Shown piece by piece: positions 1 to 10,711 of a DNA stretch of 64,000 bases. This DNA is from Heterocephalus glaber (Eukaryota > Chordata > Mammalia > Rodentia > Bathyergidae): positions 26,795,760 to 26,859,759 of the forward strand of contig NW_004624730.1 in the NCBI RefSeq assembly GCF_000247695.1. The letters run 5' to 3'. Numbering within the stretch: the stretch's first letter is position 1; each line of letters opens with the position of its first letter. The notes beneath the pieces were generated by a model. The model saw only the letters and a list, made by a program, of their open reading frames with translations. It was not told where the DNA came from and did not search any database. The position numbers were made by a program, and so were the translations under genes.

Positions 1-172
1 GATTGAAGCTCTGAAATGAAGTCAGGAAAGTACAGAAAGCATTCAGTAGGTAACCAATAAGGGTCAGGAGTAACCAGCAGCAAGAGGGATAATGAGGAGG
101 GGAGAGAGGGGAGAGAAGGAAGAATTAAAGAAATGTTGTCATCATTCATTCTTTTTTTTTTCTATTCTCTAG

Positions 173-190
173 AGAGAAGGACCAGTTTAA
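173..190 (+). CDS. TM4SF4: Candidate last coding exon of TM4SF4 (final residues and stop)
   Basis: A long pyrimidine tract (150-170) ends in an AG at 171-172. The following frame reads Arg-Glu-Gly-Pro-Val and then TAA at 188-190. From memory, TM4SF4, a four-transmembrane L6-family glycoprotein, ends in Gly-Pro-Val with a tiny last coding exon. In mammals it lies next to WWTR1 in convergent orientation, which is the position and strand seen here. Only a handful of codons are present, so the call rests on three matching residues, a good acceptor and synteny. A second AG at 173-174 would shift the first codon but leave Glu-Gly-Pro-Val-stop unchanged. The rest of the gene would lie to the left of the window. 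Confidence 0.45.
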   Translation, partial: REGPV

Positions 191-830
191 ACCTCTACAG
201 TGAGCTGCTCTAAACCTACAACATGTGGGAAGATGTACTAGATTCAGTTTCCCTGCTTAGAATGCTAATTCTCATCTGTGTCCCCACTGACAAAAATTAG
301 GAGAGCAGAACTGTCCCTTCTCCTTACAGCCAGTTTTTTGAAAGTTAGAAGTTTGTTATTTTCAAATAAAAAGTAGATTAATTTTTTTTTTTGGTACCAG
401 GGATCAAACCTGGGACCTTGCCCTTACGAGGCAGGTGCCAGAACCACTGAGCTAAATCCCTGGTCCCTAGATTAAATTTTTGATTTATAAATTTCTCAAA
501 TTAGCCCCTGTTTAGAATTTAAGAACAAGTTCAGAGAGTCAATTTTCCATGATTTTTTTTCCTTAAAAGTCTCAAATACATGAAGTTACGTATCCTGCCG
601 TACTGCTTCTTTGTATAGAAAGATGTTTATACCTTTGGAAGCTTTACTTAAGTCAAAGGAGGAAAATGCATTAAAAATGAGAAACTAATTTTTTCCAGAT
701 TTATAGGAGAAGAATGATTAATGTATTATAAATGATTTTTATGTGATGCCTTTTTTGCTAATTTGAGTTACTACTTGTGAGTAGCCTTTTGCTAGGCTTC
801 CCTCATGTATATTAAATTGAAATTTGAATT
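191..830 (+). other. TM4SF4: Possible TM4SF4 3' UTR
   Basis: This is non-coding AT-rich sequence directly after the candidate TM4SF4 stop. Possible poly(A) signals are AATAAA near 365-370 and ATTAAA near 811. The first is immediately followed by an antisense ID SINE. The true 3' end is not determined, and the assignment depends wholly on the TM4SF4 exon call. Confidence 0.3.
382..467 (-). repeat. ID-like tRNA-derived SINE
   Basis: A poly-T run at the left, then the complement of a B box (GGATCAAACC) and of an A box (ACTGAGCTAAATCCC), show a minus-strand ID copy. The flanks share TAGATTAA (left 374-381, right about 468-475), a likely target-site duplication. Confidence 0.88.
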
Positions 831-1089
831 CAGAGATAATGTGATAAAAATTGTATGTCTTTGAAGGAGGCCAAGGAGCAAAAGATTGAATGAATAATGC
901 CTTGTTATCATTTTACAAATGCTTTCTTTGATCAAACGAAAATGTTTTTAAAAAGTTGATTTGAATAATACTTTTACAGCCTATTTTTCAGGATTAAGAC
1001 AATAAGTCATATTAATTCTCTGCATTATATTATGGCATTAACTGGTTTTATGTGTCAGAAATTAAAATGAAATCCAACCCATTTGATTG

Positions 1090-1180
1090 ATTTAGATTCA
1101 AACCTAAATCCAGCTTCAGGATCCTGGGAAAATAGTTTCCTAAGTCTTGGTTTCCTCATCTGTAAAAGAACTGTTAAAAG
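1090..1180 (+). repeat. MIR fragment
   Basis: A diverged core resembling the MIR 3' half is seen, including the 'tttcctcatctgtaaaa' stretch at about 1150-1168. It is an old mammalian SINE and there are no clear ends. The rest of 1000-2750 shows no recognisable gene, apart from short CA runs near 1570 and 2210. Confidence 0.6.
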
Positions 1181-3499
1181 ACAATCATTCAGGAAATTCT
1201 GAAGTTACCCAAGAATGAAACAAAGACTTGCAGTGTGGTGAACTTGACCTAATGAACAATAAGGAGGGTCTTGGAGGGCATCGTGTACCAGGGAGTCTCC
1301 CTCCCTCACCTGTCAAGCTGACAGTCTGCGCACTGAAAACGAGGTTACTTGTGGTATCAATAAAGCATTAGCAATCACCTACTGTGTGCTCTCCACTGGC
1401 AGGCTAGGTACTAAAGACACAGAGAGCTGCGCGCTATGATTTTATTCTCATTGTAATACTACGATAAGAACTCTGAGATAAGAGATTACATCCAGGACTT
1501 GAAACTTAATAGGCAGAAGGAAGACAGACAGGAAGAAAGGCCTTTAAGATCTTGGTGGCGAACTAGAAACACATACACACACACACACAGAGGTTGGCTA
1601 GACTCTCCAAAAACTTCCCATGGGAGTAGCCAACTATGTGTTGCTTAGCAAGTGCATGGCCAATTTCACAGCGCTTTGGGCTACAAGTGTAGTTCAAGGC
1701 AAGGACAGAGTCCAATGCAACTCTGATTCAACTCTACTCCCAAGTGCCCGACATGGGGCCTGACACATCATAGCCAAAGATCTGTTCTGTGAACACAGGG
1801 GCCAGGCTCCTCTCTGACTGAGATGGCGTCCTTGGGTCGAAATAAATCACAGGAAGACTTCAGAGATGAGTAGACAAAACAGGTAGAAAGTTTGCGTTCC
1901 TGTGACAAATTAAAGATAGGGCACACAGAGCTGTGAGTGTACACAGGAAAATGGTCTTTGCTACAGCTGCATTTGATTTCTAACTCTGCATGCCATTTCA
2001 CCCCTCTGTGACTCAGCACAGGGCTGAGGCTGCTTGAATGGGGAAAGAGAGGATGGGAAACATCAGGAAGAAAAAAATAAAATTTAAATTATTATCTCAA
2101 AATATTCTGTAGTTACATATACATAACAAGCTGATGAACCTAAGCTATTAGTAGTGATAAAGAGAAAGGTAAGAAATACATTTATCTTTGATACAAACAT
2201 ATCAGGCGCACACGCACACACAGTACAGGCAAGACGTTGTAATTAAGGGTTGAACAAAGTAAATATAGATGACATGGCTCTTCCTCCCACGGCTCAAGCC
2301 CAGTATCTGCCTAGGAACTGAGGCAGCTCTGCTCAGAGCAGCATAGGGCCCAGAGAATGTCCAGATGACAAGTGGTCACATGGGGCACCCCGAGAAAGAT
2401 GTCACCGCTCTTCAGTCTACAAAACCCTGGTGGAGGTGGTAGCATGAGCAAAAACTCTGGCTTGTTCTCACAAAACAAAGCAAAATCCAGTTTAGTCATT
2501 GAACCATGGAAAAACTGTTTTGGCACAATCCCTGAGATACAGGAGAAAGCATTCTAGGATACAGAGTAGTCTATGGGGTTAATCATTCAAAAGGTGGGAT
2601 AGGACACACATACCAAGAAGGAAGCTGGCAGGGACGGAGGGACAGAGGGAGACAGAGAAGGAGGGAGGGAAAACAAAAAGAAACAAAAGAGTAGGTCCAG
2701 GACTTAGAACAATTAGTGGGAGAGGACCACTGAGATTGGACCCAAGGAGGGATAATTGCTTATCTGCAAAATTACTTTGTCTTGTATTAGGTGCATTGGT
2801 AGACTGATCTTGACTTTAGCCCAATGTATCAGTCAGAGCTCAGGTGTCTACCAATCACAGGCAGCCACAAACACACACATTTGCTACAACGGTTTGGCTT
2901 GGAATAGGTTAACTGTTGGAACTAGTGTAGCAGGCTCTGTAAGGCTGTTGTCTCCGTGTCTTGAGCTGGAGATCGAAATCACAGGGTAGGCAGGCAGCAA
3001 GGACACTTGGATAAGAGAAAAACAAGATCAAGTTGAACCTGCAAGAGGGGACTGGGGCCTATGGCGACGGCCGGAAACTCTCGGTCTGTGTCACCTCGGA
3101 CCTTGCTGGTGCAGGTGCCCTGCAGAAGCTGAACCCCGTGTCCTGCAGCTGCAGACACACTGCCTGGCCCCACAGGTGACCGTGGCAGGCCTGGTTGTGG
3201 GCCTATGTCACCGGGGTGATGTGTGGTCAGGTGCACTCTGCTTCCCGCTGCCCTTCAGAGAACTGGAGAAGCCGCTGGGTACCCCCAACAAGAGTGGGTG
3301 GGGGGGATCTGCAGACCTGCGGTTCAGCAGAGCCACGCTGACACGTTCCAAACCCACCACACCAAATGCAGGGAAGGGAAGGGCCTCTGGTCTCCTTGCA
3401 TATGGGTGTGTATTGTTCCTTAATCTAGGTCAGGGTTTTCAACCTCTACACCATTGGCAGCCCAGCCCCTTTCTTGCATGACACCCTGTGTGTGTTGGA

Positions 3500-3665
3500 G
3501 TGGCTGTCCTCCTCCAGTCAGATCCCTGAAAGATCCTTCCTTCCCAGTGGATGAGAGCTCCTTAAGCTGCAGAACAGGCTCATCAGTGATTGGACCCCAG
3601 ACCTAGCACATAGTAGGTGCTCACTAAATGAGACATTATTACCATTATGGTGATGTGAATAAATT
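3500..3665 (+). repeat. L2 3' end fragment
   Basis: 'gcacatagtaggtgctcactaaatg' type sequence at 3606-3630 is the characteristic 3' terminus of the ancient LINE L2. The upstream 2820-3480 is GC-richer and carries no gene I can support. Its open frames lack any recognisable domain. Confidence 0.65.
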
Positions 3666-3836
3666 GCTCCACTCAAAAGAAAAAGAAAAAGCATACTCTC
3701 AAGCATTTGGAATCAAGCAATTACGATAAAAATAACCCCAAACCTTGGTGAGTAATATACATGAATAATTTTGCTCAATCTGCAAAACTGACCAAGGGCT
3801 CACAATCTCCCATTCCTTACTCTCTGCTTCCTGGTT

Positions 3837-4212
3837 GCTATGGTTTAGATCTAGAATGTCCCCCAGAAGGCTCGTGTGTTCTGAGGGGAGGCGTTGGAAT
3901 GTGATTGGACTCTGGGGCACTAAACTCAGCCCCGGATGAATCCGCGATGAATCAGGACAGGTCAGCAGGACAGGTGGGTCACGGGATGACCTGGCACGCT
4001 CTGTGCCCCTGCCCAGGTCTTCCCTCCACCCTCTGCTCCCTGGCTGCCATGGGCAGAGCAGCTGTGCTCCGCCCACGCCTTCTGCTATGCCTTTCCTGCT
4101 CTGGCGTCTGCTGACCAGCCAACCATGGACTGAAAACACAAACCGAAATAAACTTCTGTTTCACGTTGTGGGTGTCAGGTATTTTGGCCCAGCAAGAAGG
4201 AAAGTGACCAAG
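3837..4212 (+). mobile_element. MaLR-like solo LTR
   Basis: The element opens with 'tatggtttagatctagaatgtccccc' and closes with an AATAAA (about 4147) followed by a 'gtcaggtattttggcccagcaagaag' tail. This layout is that of mammalian apparent LTR retrotransposons of the MaLR (MST/MLT/THE-like) type. No internal coding region adjoins it. The open frames across 3699-4230 on both strands are incidental to the GC-rich LTR. The exact subfamily is not determined. Confidence 0.6.
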
Positions 4213-4445
4213 ACACTAGTCTTGACCTAACCTTAGCCTAGCTTCCTTCCTCCCCCAGTGCCCTGAACTCTGCTTACCTCCAAAACTGAGCAAGCAGCAG
4301 CAAGCGCTCGCCTGCTGATCAGAAGAGTCAAGTGACCATAGTGAGACATGTTATGTCAGGCCTGATCATGCTGACCATCCCTCTTGCTTTTCCAACTTCT
4401 CATTCTTGCCAAGGTCTGCTTGCTTCTCCTTCTAGAAGAAAAGCC

Positions 4446-4651
4446 AGCCAGGGATAGTGGTCCATGCCTGTAATCCCAGCATTCTGGGAGGCTGAAGCAG
4501 AAGGACTGCAAGTTCAAGCCCAGCCGAGGCACCCTAGTGACATAGGAAGTACCTACCTCAAAATAAAAATAAAAAAGGAGGTAGGGATGTAACTCAATGC
4601 AAAGGCCTTGGGTTCAATCCCCAGTACCATTGGAAAAAAAGAAAAGAAAAA
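4446..4651 (+). repeat. B1-ID dimeric SINE
   Basis: A B1-like left half ('tgcctgtaatcccagca') is joined through an A-rich linker (4560-4577) to a short ID-like right half ending 'ttcaatccccagtacc' and an A-rich tail. Such fused dimers recur in this window. Confidence 0.85.
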
Positions 4652-4776
4652 GACATGGCTTTTTTTGTTGTTGTTTGTGTTTTCTTTACCTAAGTAACTT
4701 TTATGAGCAATACAGGATACAAACATGGATGGTCTGGAAATCCAGACCTGCCACTGTGCCACACACAGCAGTGATT

Positions 4777-4854
4777 CTTTTTTTTTTATTACCGGGGATT
4801 GAACTTGGGTCCTTGCGAGGCAGGCAGTAGAGCCACTGAGCTAAATCCCGGCCC
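4777..4854 (-). repeat. ID-like SINE
   Basis: Minus-strand copy with poly-T at 4777-4788 and the A-box complement near 4836-4850. The flanks share an imperfect duplication around 'acacagcagtgattct' (left) and 'acacatagcagtggttct' (right). Confidence 0.88.
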
Positions 4855-5289
4855 AACACATAGCAGTGGTTCTAAAAGTGTCTAGGACAGGATGCTTTGT
4901 AATGCTGATGTCAAGTTCTCATATAGAACTGAAAATTATAAAAATGTTACCTTTTAAAATGTCGTAAGTTATACAGCTCATTAGTTCATGGTCATCTAAA
5001 TGAGTGAAAACTATCAATGAAAATATAATAAAAATCAGTATTTTTATACATTCAAAGGTGCCACACAGCACCCTCTCCCACCTGACTGCTCACTCCTAGG
5101 CTCTTTATTGCCCATACAGTTCTACCGACTGGTTTTATCTGTCTATGTGCAAAAGTCCAGAATGCAGAGCCCAATTTCTAGAGCCCTCAGGGTTGCAAAG
5201 AAAAGGCCAGTGCCTCAGCTCTCTTCCCTGCAGGACAGACTTACTCGCTCCTGTCTTACCTGTCCTGTCTTCCCTGCCACCCTGTCCGG

Positions 5290-5470
5290 ATTTGGCATTG
5301 CCAAGCACTTACTCTGACATAAATACTGTTATTCACATGCACCAAAAGCATTTAACAGTTACACCTTCCGGCGTAGCTGTGCTGTTATCACCCTTATTTG
5401 GAAACTGAGGCATGAAATACTGAGGCACAATTATAGTTGGTGGCAGAGCAGCATTAAACTCAGGACACCT
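5290..5470 (-). repeat. MIR element, antisense
   Basis: 'ttatttggaaactgaggca' at 5395-5413 and the following 'ggtggcagagcagcattaaactcaggac' match the reverse complement of the MIR core. Confidence 0.65.
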
Positions 5471-6164
5471 GGCGAAGGTTAAGATTATTCTCAAAATAGC
5501 TCAATAACCTGAGCTCAGTGAAAATAGCAGCAAGCACTGGGGATGTTGGGCCACAGGGGAAAGTCCTGGGAGCTGAAGCCAATGCCTTGATGTGGTTACT
5601 ATTAAATACTCGTTTCTGGCCTTGCGGGCTTCTTTGGGGAGCCAGCATTTTGCTCTCAGCTTGGGGCACTTCTGGGAGCAGTGAAGGAGAACTGGGAACT
5701 GACTGTGACATTTAGTGATCAGGGAGCCTTGGGAAAGCCTCTCCAAGCTCTGTCCAGAGGCCTCAGTTTCCTCCTGGTAAAGGAGAGCAGCGAACTAGAC
5801 TGTTGCCAAGCTCCTCTCTGGTTTGGGGTTGTCAGAAGTACCCTGGTCATTAAAACTCAGGTTTATGTAGCTTAGCTCCTTGGAGAAGCAGGGTTTCCCA
5901 CCCAGAAGCCACAGCTGGAAGGACCCTCAGACTGGCGAGAGGGTAAATGTGTTGGTCAAAATCCAGTTGAGCAAAACCAGTGTCCATTCTAGGCCCCACC
6001 TCCAAAGACATGCATTTAACAGAGAAGCCCAGGCACCAGGGTGCTGCTGCTGTTGTTTTGTTTGGGCTCCCTGGTGCCAACACCTGCACAGCTGACCTTC
6101 AGTTCCCCACCCAGCAGTTGCACCAGGAGCATCAGGTGGGTGGTGAGGGTGCATATGTGAGTCA

Positions 6165-6333
6165 GCTCTGTCACTGTAACAAATACTTGAGACAATCAAC
6201 TTAGAAAAGGGTTATGTGCCACACAGTTTGGGAAGTTTCAGTTCATGACTGGCCCATTGTTTTGAGTGTCTGGCGAGGCAGCACATTACAGCAAAAGTGC
6301 AAGTACACAGTGGAGCAAACCCACTCACTTTAT
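6165..6333 (+). repeat. Fragment of an interspersed repeat shared with 15853-16335
   Basis: 'tctgtcactgtaacaaatacttgagacaatcaactta' type sequence aligns by eye to 15870-15905. That copy has the fuller form, including 'tcacatcatggtggccaggaagcagagag'. I recognise the pattern as a rodent/mammal interspersed repeat of LTR or DNA type but cannot name the family. It is cut off at 6333 by the LTR that begins there. Confidence 0.45.
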
Positions 6334-6975
6334 TGCAGATAGCTAAGTTAGTTAGAAATTATTATAAGGCAGTTAGACGAAGCTGCTCCCTCAGCATAGA
6401 AAAACAACTGAGGCACATTCTCTGGTTAGCACTATAAAAAGAGAAAAGGTACTACCCCCCAACTATTTGCCCTAGGCATAAATAGCATTACTGATATCCT
6501 AAACAGCCATAGATCTCCGCAGCCCATTTCCTTTCCAGAAATTCCTAGTTCATTCTATGTATGCCTGCCACTTGAGACTAGCTTCCCTATTTGATCCCCA
6601 TTTAATCAATATTAGCTGGGCGACTGTATTTGTAATCTTACTGGTTGATCATACTTTTGTCCCACCTTATGCCCACCTTGTGATTTCCCATTGGATCTTA
6701 TTATTTGACTGTAGTTTTGTCACAACTTGAACCCACCTCACCTTGTGGCTTTGGGCTATAAAACACCTTTGAAAAGCAGGGTGGGCAGGCAACCCATTTT
6801 CCGGTCCCCCTTCTGTCTCCCTTAGACAGAAGCTATCTTTCTCTCAATACATTTTTCCTACTTTTTTTTTTTTTTTGGTACTGGGGATCAAACTCAGGAC
6901 CTTGCGCTTTCAAGACAGGAGTGGTGCCATTGAGCTAAATCCCTGGCCCAATTTTTCCTACTTTTAACCTCCATT
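6334..6975 (+). mobile_element. Endogenous retrovirus-type solo LTR, copy A
   Basis: The element starts TGCAGATAG and carries a TATA box (TATAAAA, 6757-6763). Downstream is 'ttccggtcccccttctgtctcccttagacagaagc' (about 6799-6833) and a weak AATACA in place of a poly(A) signal. Most of its length aligns by eye to the reverse complement of 7553-8128. An antisense ID SINE (6866-6949) interrupts the 3' part, and no gag, pol or env-like frame adjoins it. The right edge is approximate. It is an old, non-coding relic. Confidence 0.7.
6866..6949 (-). repeat. ID-like SINE inside LTR copy A
   Basis: Minus-strand ID copy with a perfect 15-bp target-site duplication, ATTTTTCCTACTTTT, at 6851-6865 and 6951-6965. 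This shows it inserted after the LTR. Confidence 0.93.
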
Positions 6976-7282
6976 GTTTCTAGAATTCATTCTTCGATTT
7001 TAGAGAACATGAACTCGTGTTTCAGATATCTAGCAGGTTGGGAGTTATAATATTTCCCTTGTTTGGATTATCTTTGCTTATTTGGATACCATTTTTTGAT
7101 TATTTGGTGCCCTATACCAACTTCAAGCCTGGGAAGGGAGAGAGAGGAAGAGGAAGGGGCTGCTGTCCCACAGTCCCCTTTTAGAGCCTGCACCCTCCAC
7201 TGGGCCCAGCTCCTAAAGTTTCCACTCCTTCCCAGTGGTGCCACACTAGCAAGCAAACCTTTATCATAGGGACCTTTGGGGG

Positions 7283-7440
7283 ACACTCGTCATTCCAGGA
7301 CTCTGGGAGGCCGAGGCAGGAGGATCACAGGTTTGAGCCCAGCCTGGGCAACTTATTGACCTAGTGAACCCTCTCTCAAAATTGAAAAAAAAGAAAAAAA
7401 AAGTAAACGGTTGGAGATGTAGCTCAGTGCAAAAAAAAAA
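7283..7440 (+). repeat. B1-ID dimeric SINE, truncated
   Basis: B1-like 'ctctgggaggccgaggcaggaggatcac' at 7301-7328, A-rich linker, then a shortened ID half ('gatgtagctcagtgc') ending in poly-A at 7431-7440. Confidence 0.83.
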
Positions 7441-7552
7441 ATCCAAACTATAACAGTAAAGATGACAACATTTCCAAGCATCAAATGTGGATATTGGGAG
7501 CTGGGAGAAAAACAGGAAGAGGAAAAGTCTTCCCAGTAACATTATTATTATT

Positions 7553-8128
7553 ATTTTTAAGAATAGAAAATATTTATTGGAAGAAAGCTTCTGTCTAAGA
7601 GAGACTGAAGGGGGACCGGAAAGTGGTTGCCCGGTCACCCCACTTCTCAAAGATGTTTTATACAGCAAAGCCATGTGGTGAGGTGGGTACAAAGTGGGAC
7701 AAAACTATAAGACTCAAAGGAAATTTACAAGGTGGGCATGAGGTGGGACAAAACCATGACCAACCAGTAAGATTACAAGTACAGTCACCCAGGTAATACT
7801 GATTAAAAGGGGGTCAAATGGGGGAGCAAGTCAAGGAAGCAAGTGTACAAGGATTTTCAGTAAGAATGGGGGTCAGGGATATTTCCTGGAGAGGCTGGGT
7901 TAAGACCTTGACCCCCCACCCAGGTGATTGATACCTATTTAGAATATCAATCACTGCTATTCATCCTTCATGGGTGTGGTAGCTTCTCTTCTTTTACAAT
8001 TTTGGCCTTCAGTGAATGTGCCTTCACTGTCCCCCATATTGGCTCCTTGATTGTCTTCTATGTTGGCTCCTTCTGGGCTGGCCCTGTCTAACTGCCTGCA
8101 AGATATCTAATTAACTTACCTATCTGCA
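7553..8128 (-). mobile_element. Endogenous retrovirus-type solo LTR, copy B (inverted to copy A)
   Basis: Read on the minus strand, the element starts TGCAGATAGG (8128 downward). It has a TATA box (complement of TTTTATA at 7656-7662) and an AATAAA (complement of TTTATT at 7572-7577) just after the shared 'ccttagacagaagc'-type block. It is the same family as 6334-6975 in the opposite orientation, about 540-580 bp away. It is about 10-15% diverged by eye and differs from copy A by indels in the 5' third. No internal retroviral coding sequence is seen between the two. Confidence 0.7.
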
Positions 8129-8716
8129 ATATTCCCACCTCTGAAGAAGCACCCCTAACTGCTGTGAGAGGGCAAAGGGCAAAGAACATTCTGGGTACTT
8201 CCAGCTGAAGAGGGTCATAGTTGTGATCAGCAGTTAGAGTTACTCTACAAAGGGTCTATCTAAAGGCCTTTGAGAGGCACCAGGCCTTGTCATCTTGGTA
8301 GCTGTATAGCTCTGAGTCTGGAAAAGCCAAAGAAACAGTTAAGAAAACAAGAGCCAAATTATAAGATCAGCAGGATTGCTATGAATATGGCCAACAAGGG
8401 TTTCCATGGGGAGGAACTAGTAATAGCCTCCCACAAAGAGGATAAGAAGGTCCAGGGGACTTCAGAATCCAACATGGAAGTCGTATTGTATAGTTTAGCA
8501 GTTATGAGTTGTTTACAAGGTCGACCTGGTGGATCCAGGTAAAAGAAGTCTAGCACATTTGTCATTGGTTCCATTTGTATGACTGCTTGGAGTTTGGCAG
8601 CCTCTAGGCAAGAATAAGCAAAACTTTTAAGAAATTAGAGCAGGAAAAATCTAAGCATGAGCACACTAGAATGGTGGGGCAGGTTGGGAAGTCACACTTA
8701 GAAATCGAAATAGTGA

Positions 8717-8794
8717 GGGCGGGGATTCACCTCAGCAGTGCCACCTGCTGCACAAGCACAAGGACACAAGTTCAATCCCTGGTACCGAAAAAAA
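8717..8794 (+). repeat. ID-like SINE
   Basis: Plus-strand copy ending 'caatccctggtaccg' and poly-A. A 16-bp imperfect duplication flanks it (gaaatcgaaatagtga at 8701-8716, gaaattgaaatagtga at 8795-8810). Confidence 0.92.
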
Positions 8795-8810
8795 GAAATT
8801 GAAATAGTGA

Positions 8811-9900
8811 TTGTAACCTGCTGGCTTTTATAGATTCTACCATAGTTTTTTTTTTCTAATGATCCATAACTGTGGTCAGCTACTGGTGTAGCTGGAAACT
8901 GCCAGAAGGGGTCAGTGACTGGAGCCCCTTTTTATATCTAGCTTTATTACTATGGCATTATTTTATACCTCTCTTGGTTATTCTTTTCTGCTGAGTGTTT
9001 AAGACCAACTTAAAGTGAGACCTGTGTCAATCAGCATGAACCTCTTGCTGTCTATCAAGGTCAGTTAAGTCTCTTCAGGCATTACTTTGGAACCATGCAT
9101 AGAGCCTCTCAGCTCCTCTGTCAGCCCAGTAACATTATTGAAACAGAAATGAAGCCGCTACAGATAACCATGCTGCCCACAAAGCCCAGGGTAGTTGAGG
9201 CCCCAAACTTGGAAGAATGAACTGTGCCACTGGAATCACCCCAAAGATTCACTGACTAACACTTAATCAGTATCAGCTATACTCATCCTCTCATCCAAAA
9301 TGTGGCATGGGAATCTAAAATTTTTATGTCATGAGTGTTTTATAATCAACAAAATACACTAGAAAAGTCATATACCTATGGTATTTATTAGTTAAAAATA
9401 AGCAAGCAAACATTCAGACATTAGATCTCCATGATAAAAAAAAAAAAAGAGACTTCCCTTCAGATACGGTGATTCTTGAACTTACCAGAGCCCCCTAATC
9501 ACCTGGAACCCTGCTAGACAGATGCAGATTCCCAATTCCCATTCAGGAAGTCGGGGAAATTCACACTTCACACTAATAACTTAGGATATTCTAAAGCAGA
9601 TTATTCTATTCTATTTTTCTATTCTAGAGCCATTCCCTCTGCTATGAACCCTGCTCTGAGATTAACTTTATTTTTTCCTTTGTATTTAATATCTTTATTC
9701 ACACTCAAAAGTCATAGAGCTCCTCAACAAAGGATGTACAGGTGAATGTTAAAAAAAAAAAAAGAAAAGAAAGAAACAAAAATTTCTGTTACGTGCCTAT
9801 CCATCCCCCTCTCAGCCTGAGCCTGTGGCTCTCAGAGCTGGGCCTGGCTACTGCGTCCAACAAAGCCACCCCGCTGCCCTCTAACGGCAACTCCGCTCAG
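8811..9900. other. Intergenic stretch without a recognisable gene
   Basis: No coding exon, RNA gene or young repeat is recognised here. There are A-rich runs at 9436-9448 and 9749-9773. GC content rises near 9800-9915, just before the CTCF-like motif. Confidence 0.5.
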
Positions 9901-9915
9901 CCACTAGGGGGCAGC
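9901..9915 (+). promoter_or_regulatory. CTCF-like binding motif
   Basis: CCACTAGGGGGCAGC matches the core consensus for the insulator protein CTCF at essentially every informative position. It is not inside a SINE I recognise and lies between the convergent TM4SF4 and WWTR1 3' ends. Occupancy cannot be known from sequence. Confidence 0.6.
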
Positions 9916-10229
9916 AAATAACAGGTCAACCGGCAGGCGATTTCTTGGAGTGCGGGATTGGCCATCTTTCTAGAATCCATTTTTTCTCCAATGCTTTCCA
10001 TCAAGAACAGTTTCCAGAGAACTCATAACCACAAAGCGTGGAAATGAGAGCAAACAAGTCAATCAAAGATAGGAAGGTATCAGTGTGAGGCACTCTTCGT
10101 ACAGCTACCGGCTAATGGGGGCCAACAGTTAACAAATTACCTCTTAGGTTCCTTGGTTGCTAAGTATGAAAAATGGCCTGGGAAGGAGAGAGGGTAAAGC
10201 TCACAAAAAGGAAGGCGGAGGATATTTAT

Positions 10230-10385
10230 TGGCCACCTACAGATTACCGGTGTTTTGCGTAAGTCACTTCTCTTCACCCCACCAGTCTCTCATCATGCCC
10301 CCTCTTTTCATTTTTATAAAGACAATTTTACACACAAAGAAACTGAACTTCCAAGACTTTCAGAGACTTGGCCTGGCCCACAATG
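10230..10385 (-). repeat. MIR-like element, antisense
   Basis: 'attttacacacaaagaaactgaact' (10325-10349) followed by a diverged 'acttggcctggccca' resembles the reverse complement of MIR. The copy is old, with uncertain ends. Confidence 0.45.
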
Positions 10386-10628
10386 ATAATAACAACTGCA
10401 TGGCACTGAGCATCTTCACTGGTGGTAGGCATGAAGCCCAGGGCAGCTGTGTGGAGGAGGTGCCCACACATGCCCTTTCTCAGCAGTCCCACACCACCTA
10501 CAGGCTGGTGCTGTGCCCCCCCTCCACTAGTTGTGCATCCCTCTTCTGATTCTCTGAACCTCTTATTTTACCCTCTGCTAAGCTCACACATTGACTCTCA
10601 TTCTAGAGTGCAAGTGTTAATAACTATT

Positions 10629-10711
10629 CTTTTTTTGGTACCGGGGATCAAACTTTGGACCTTGAGCTTGAGAGGCAGGTGGCAGCATCACTGAGCTAAA
10701 TCTCCGGCCCC
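10629..10711 (-). repeat. ID-like SINE
   Basis: Minus-strand copy: T-run, 'ggtaccggggatcaaac', then 'cactgagctaaatctccggcccc'. Confidence 0.88.

Noticed and set aside
3699..4230. Overlapping frames of 146 and 75 codons on both strands
   Set aside because: They fall in a GC-rich MaLR-like LTR, whose AATAAA and tail explain the sequence.
6334..8128. A provirus bounded by the two related LTRs
   Set aside because: The LTRs are inverted relative to each other, diverged, and enclose only about 580 bp with SINE sequence and no retroviral genes.
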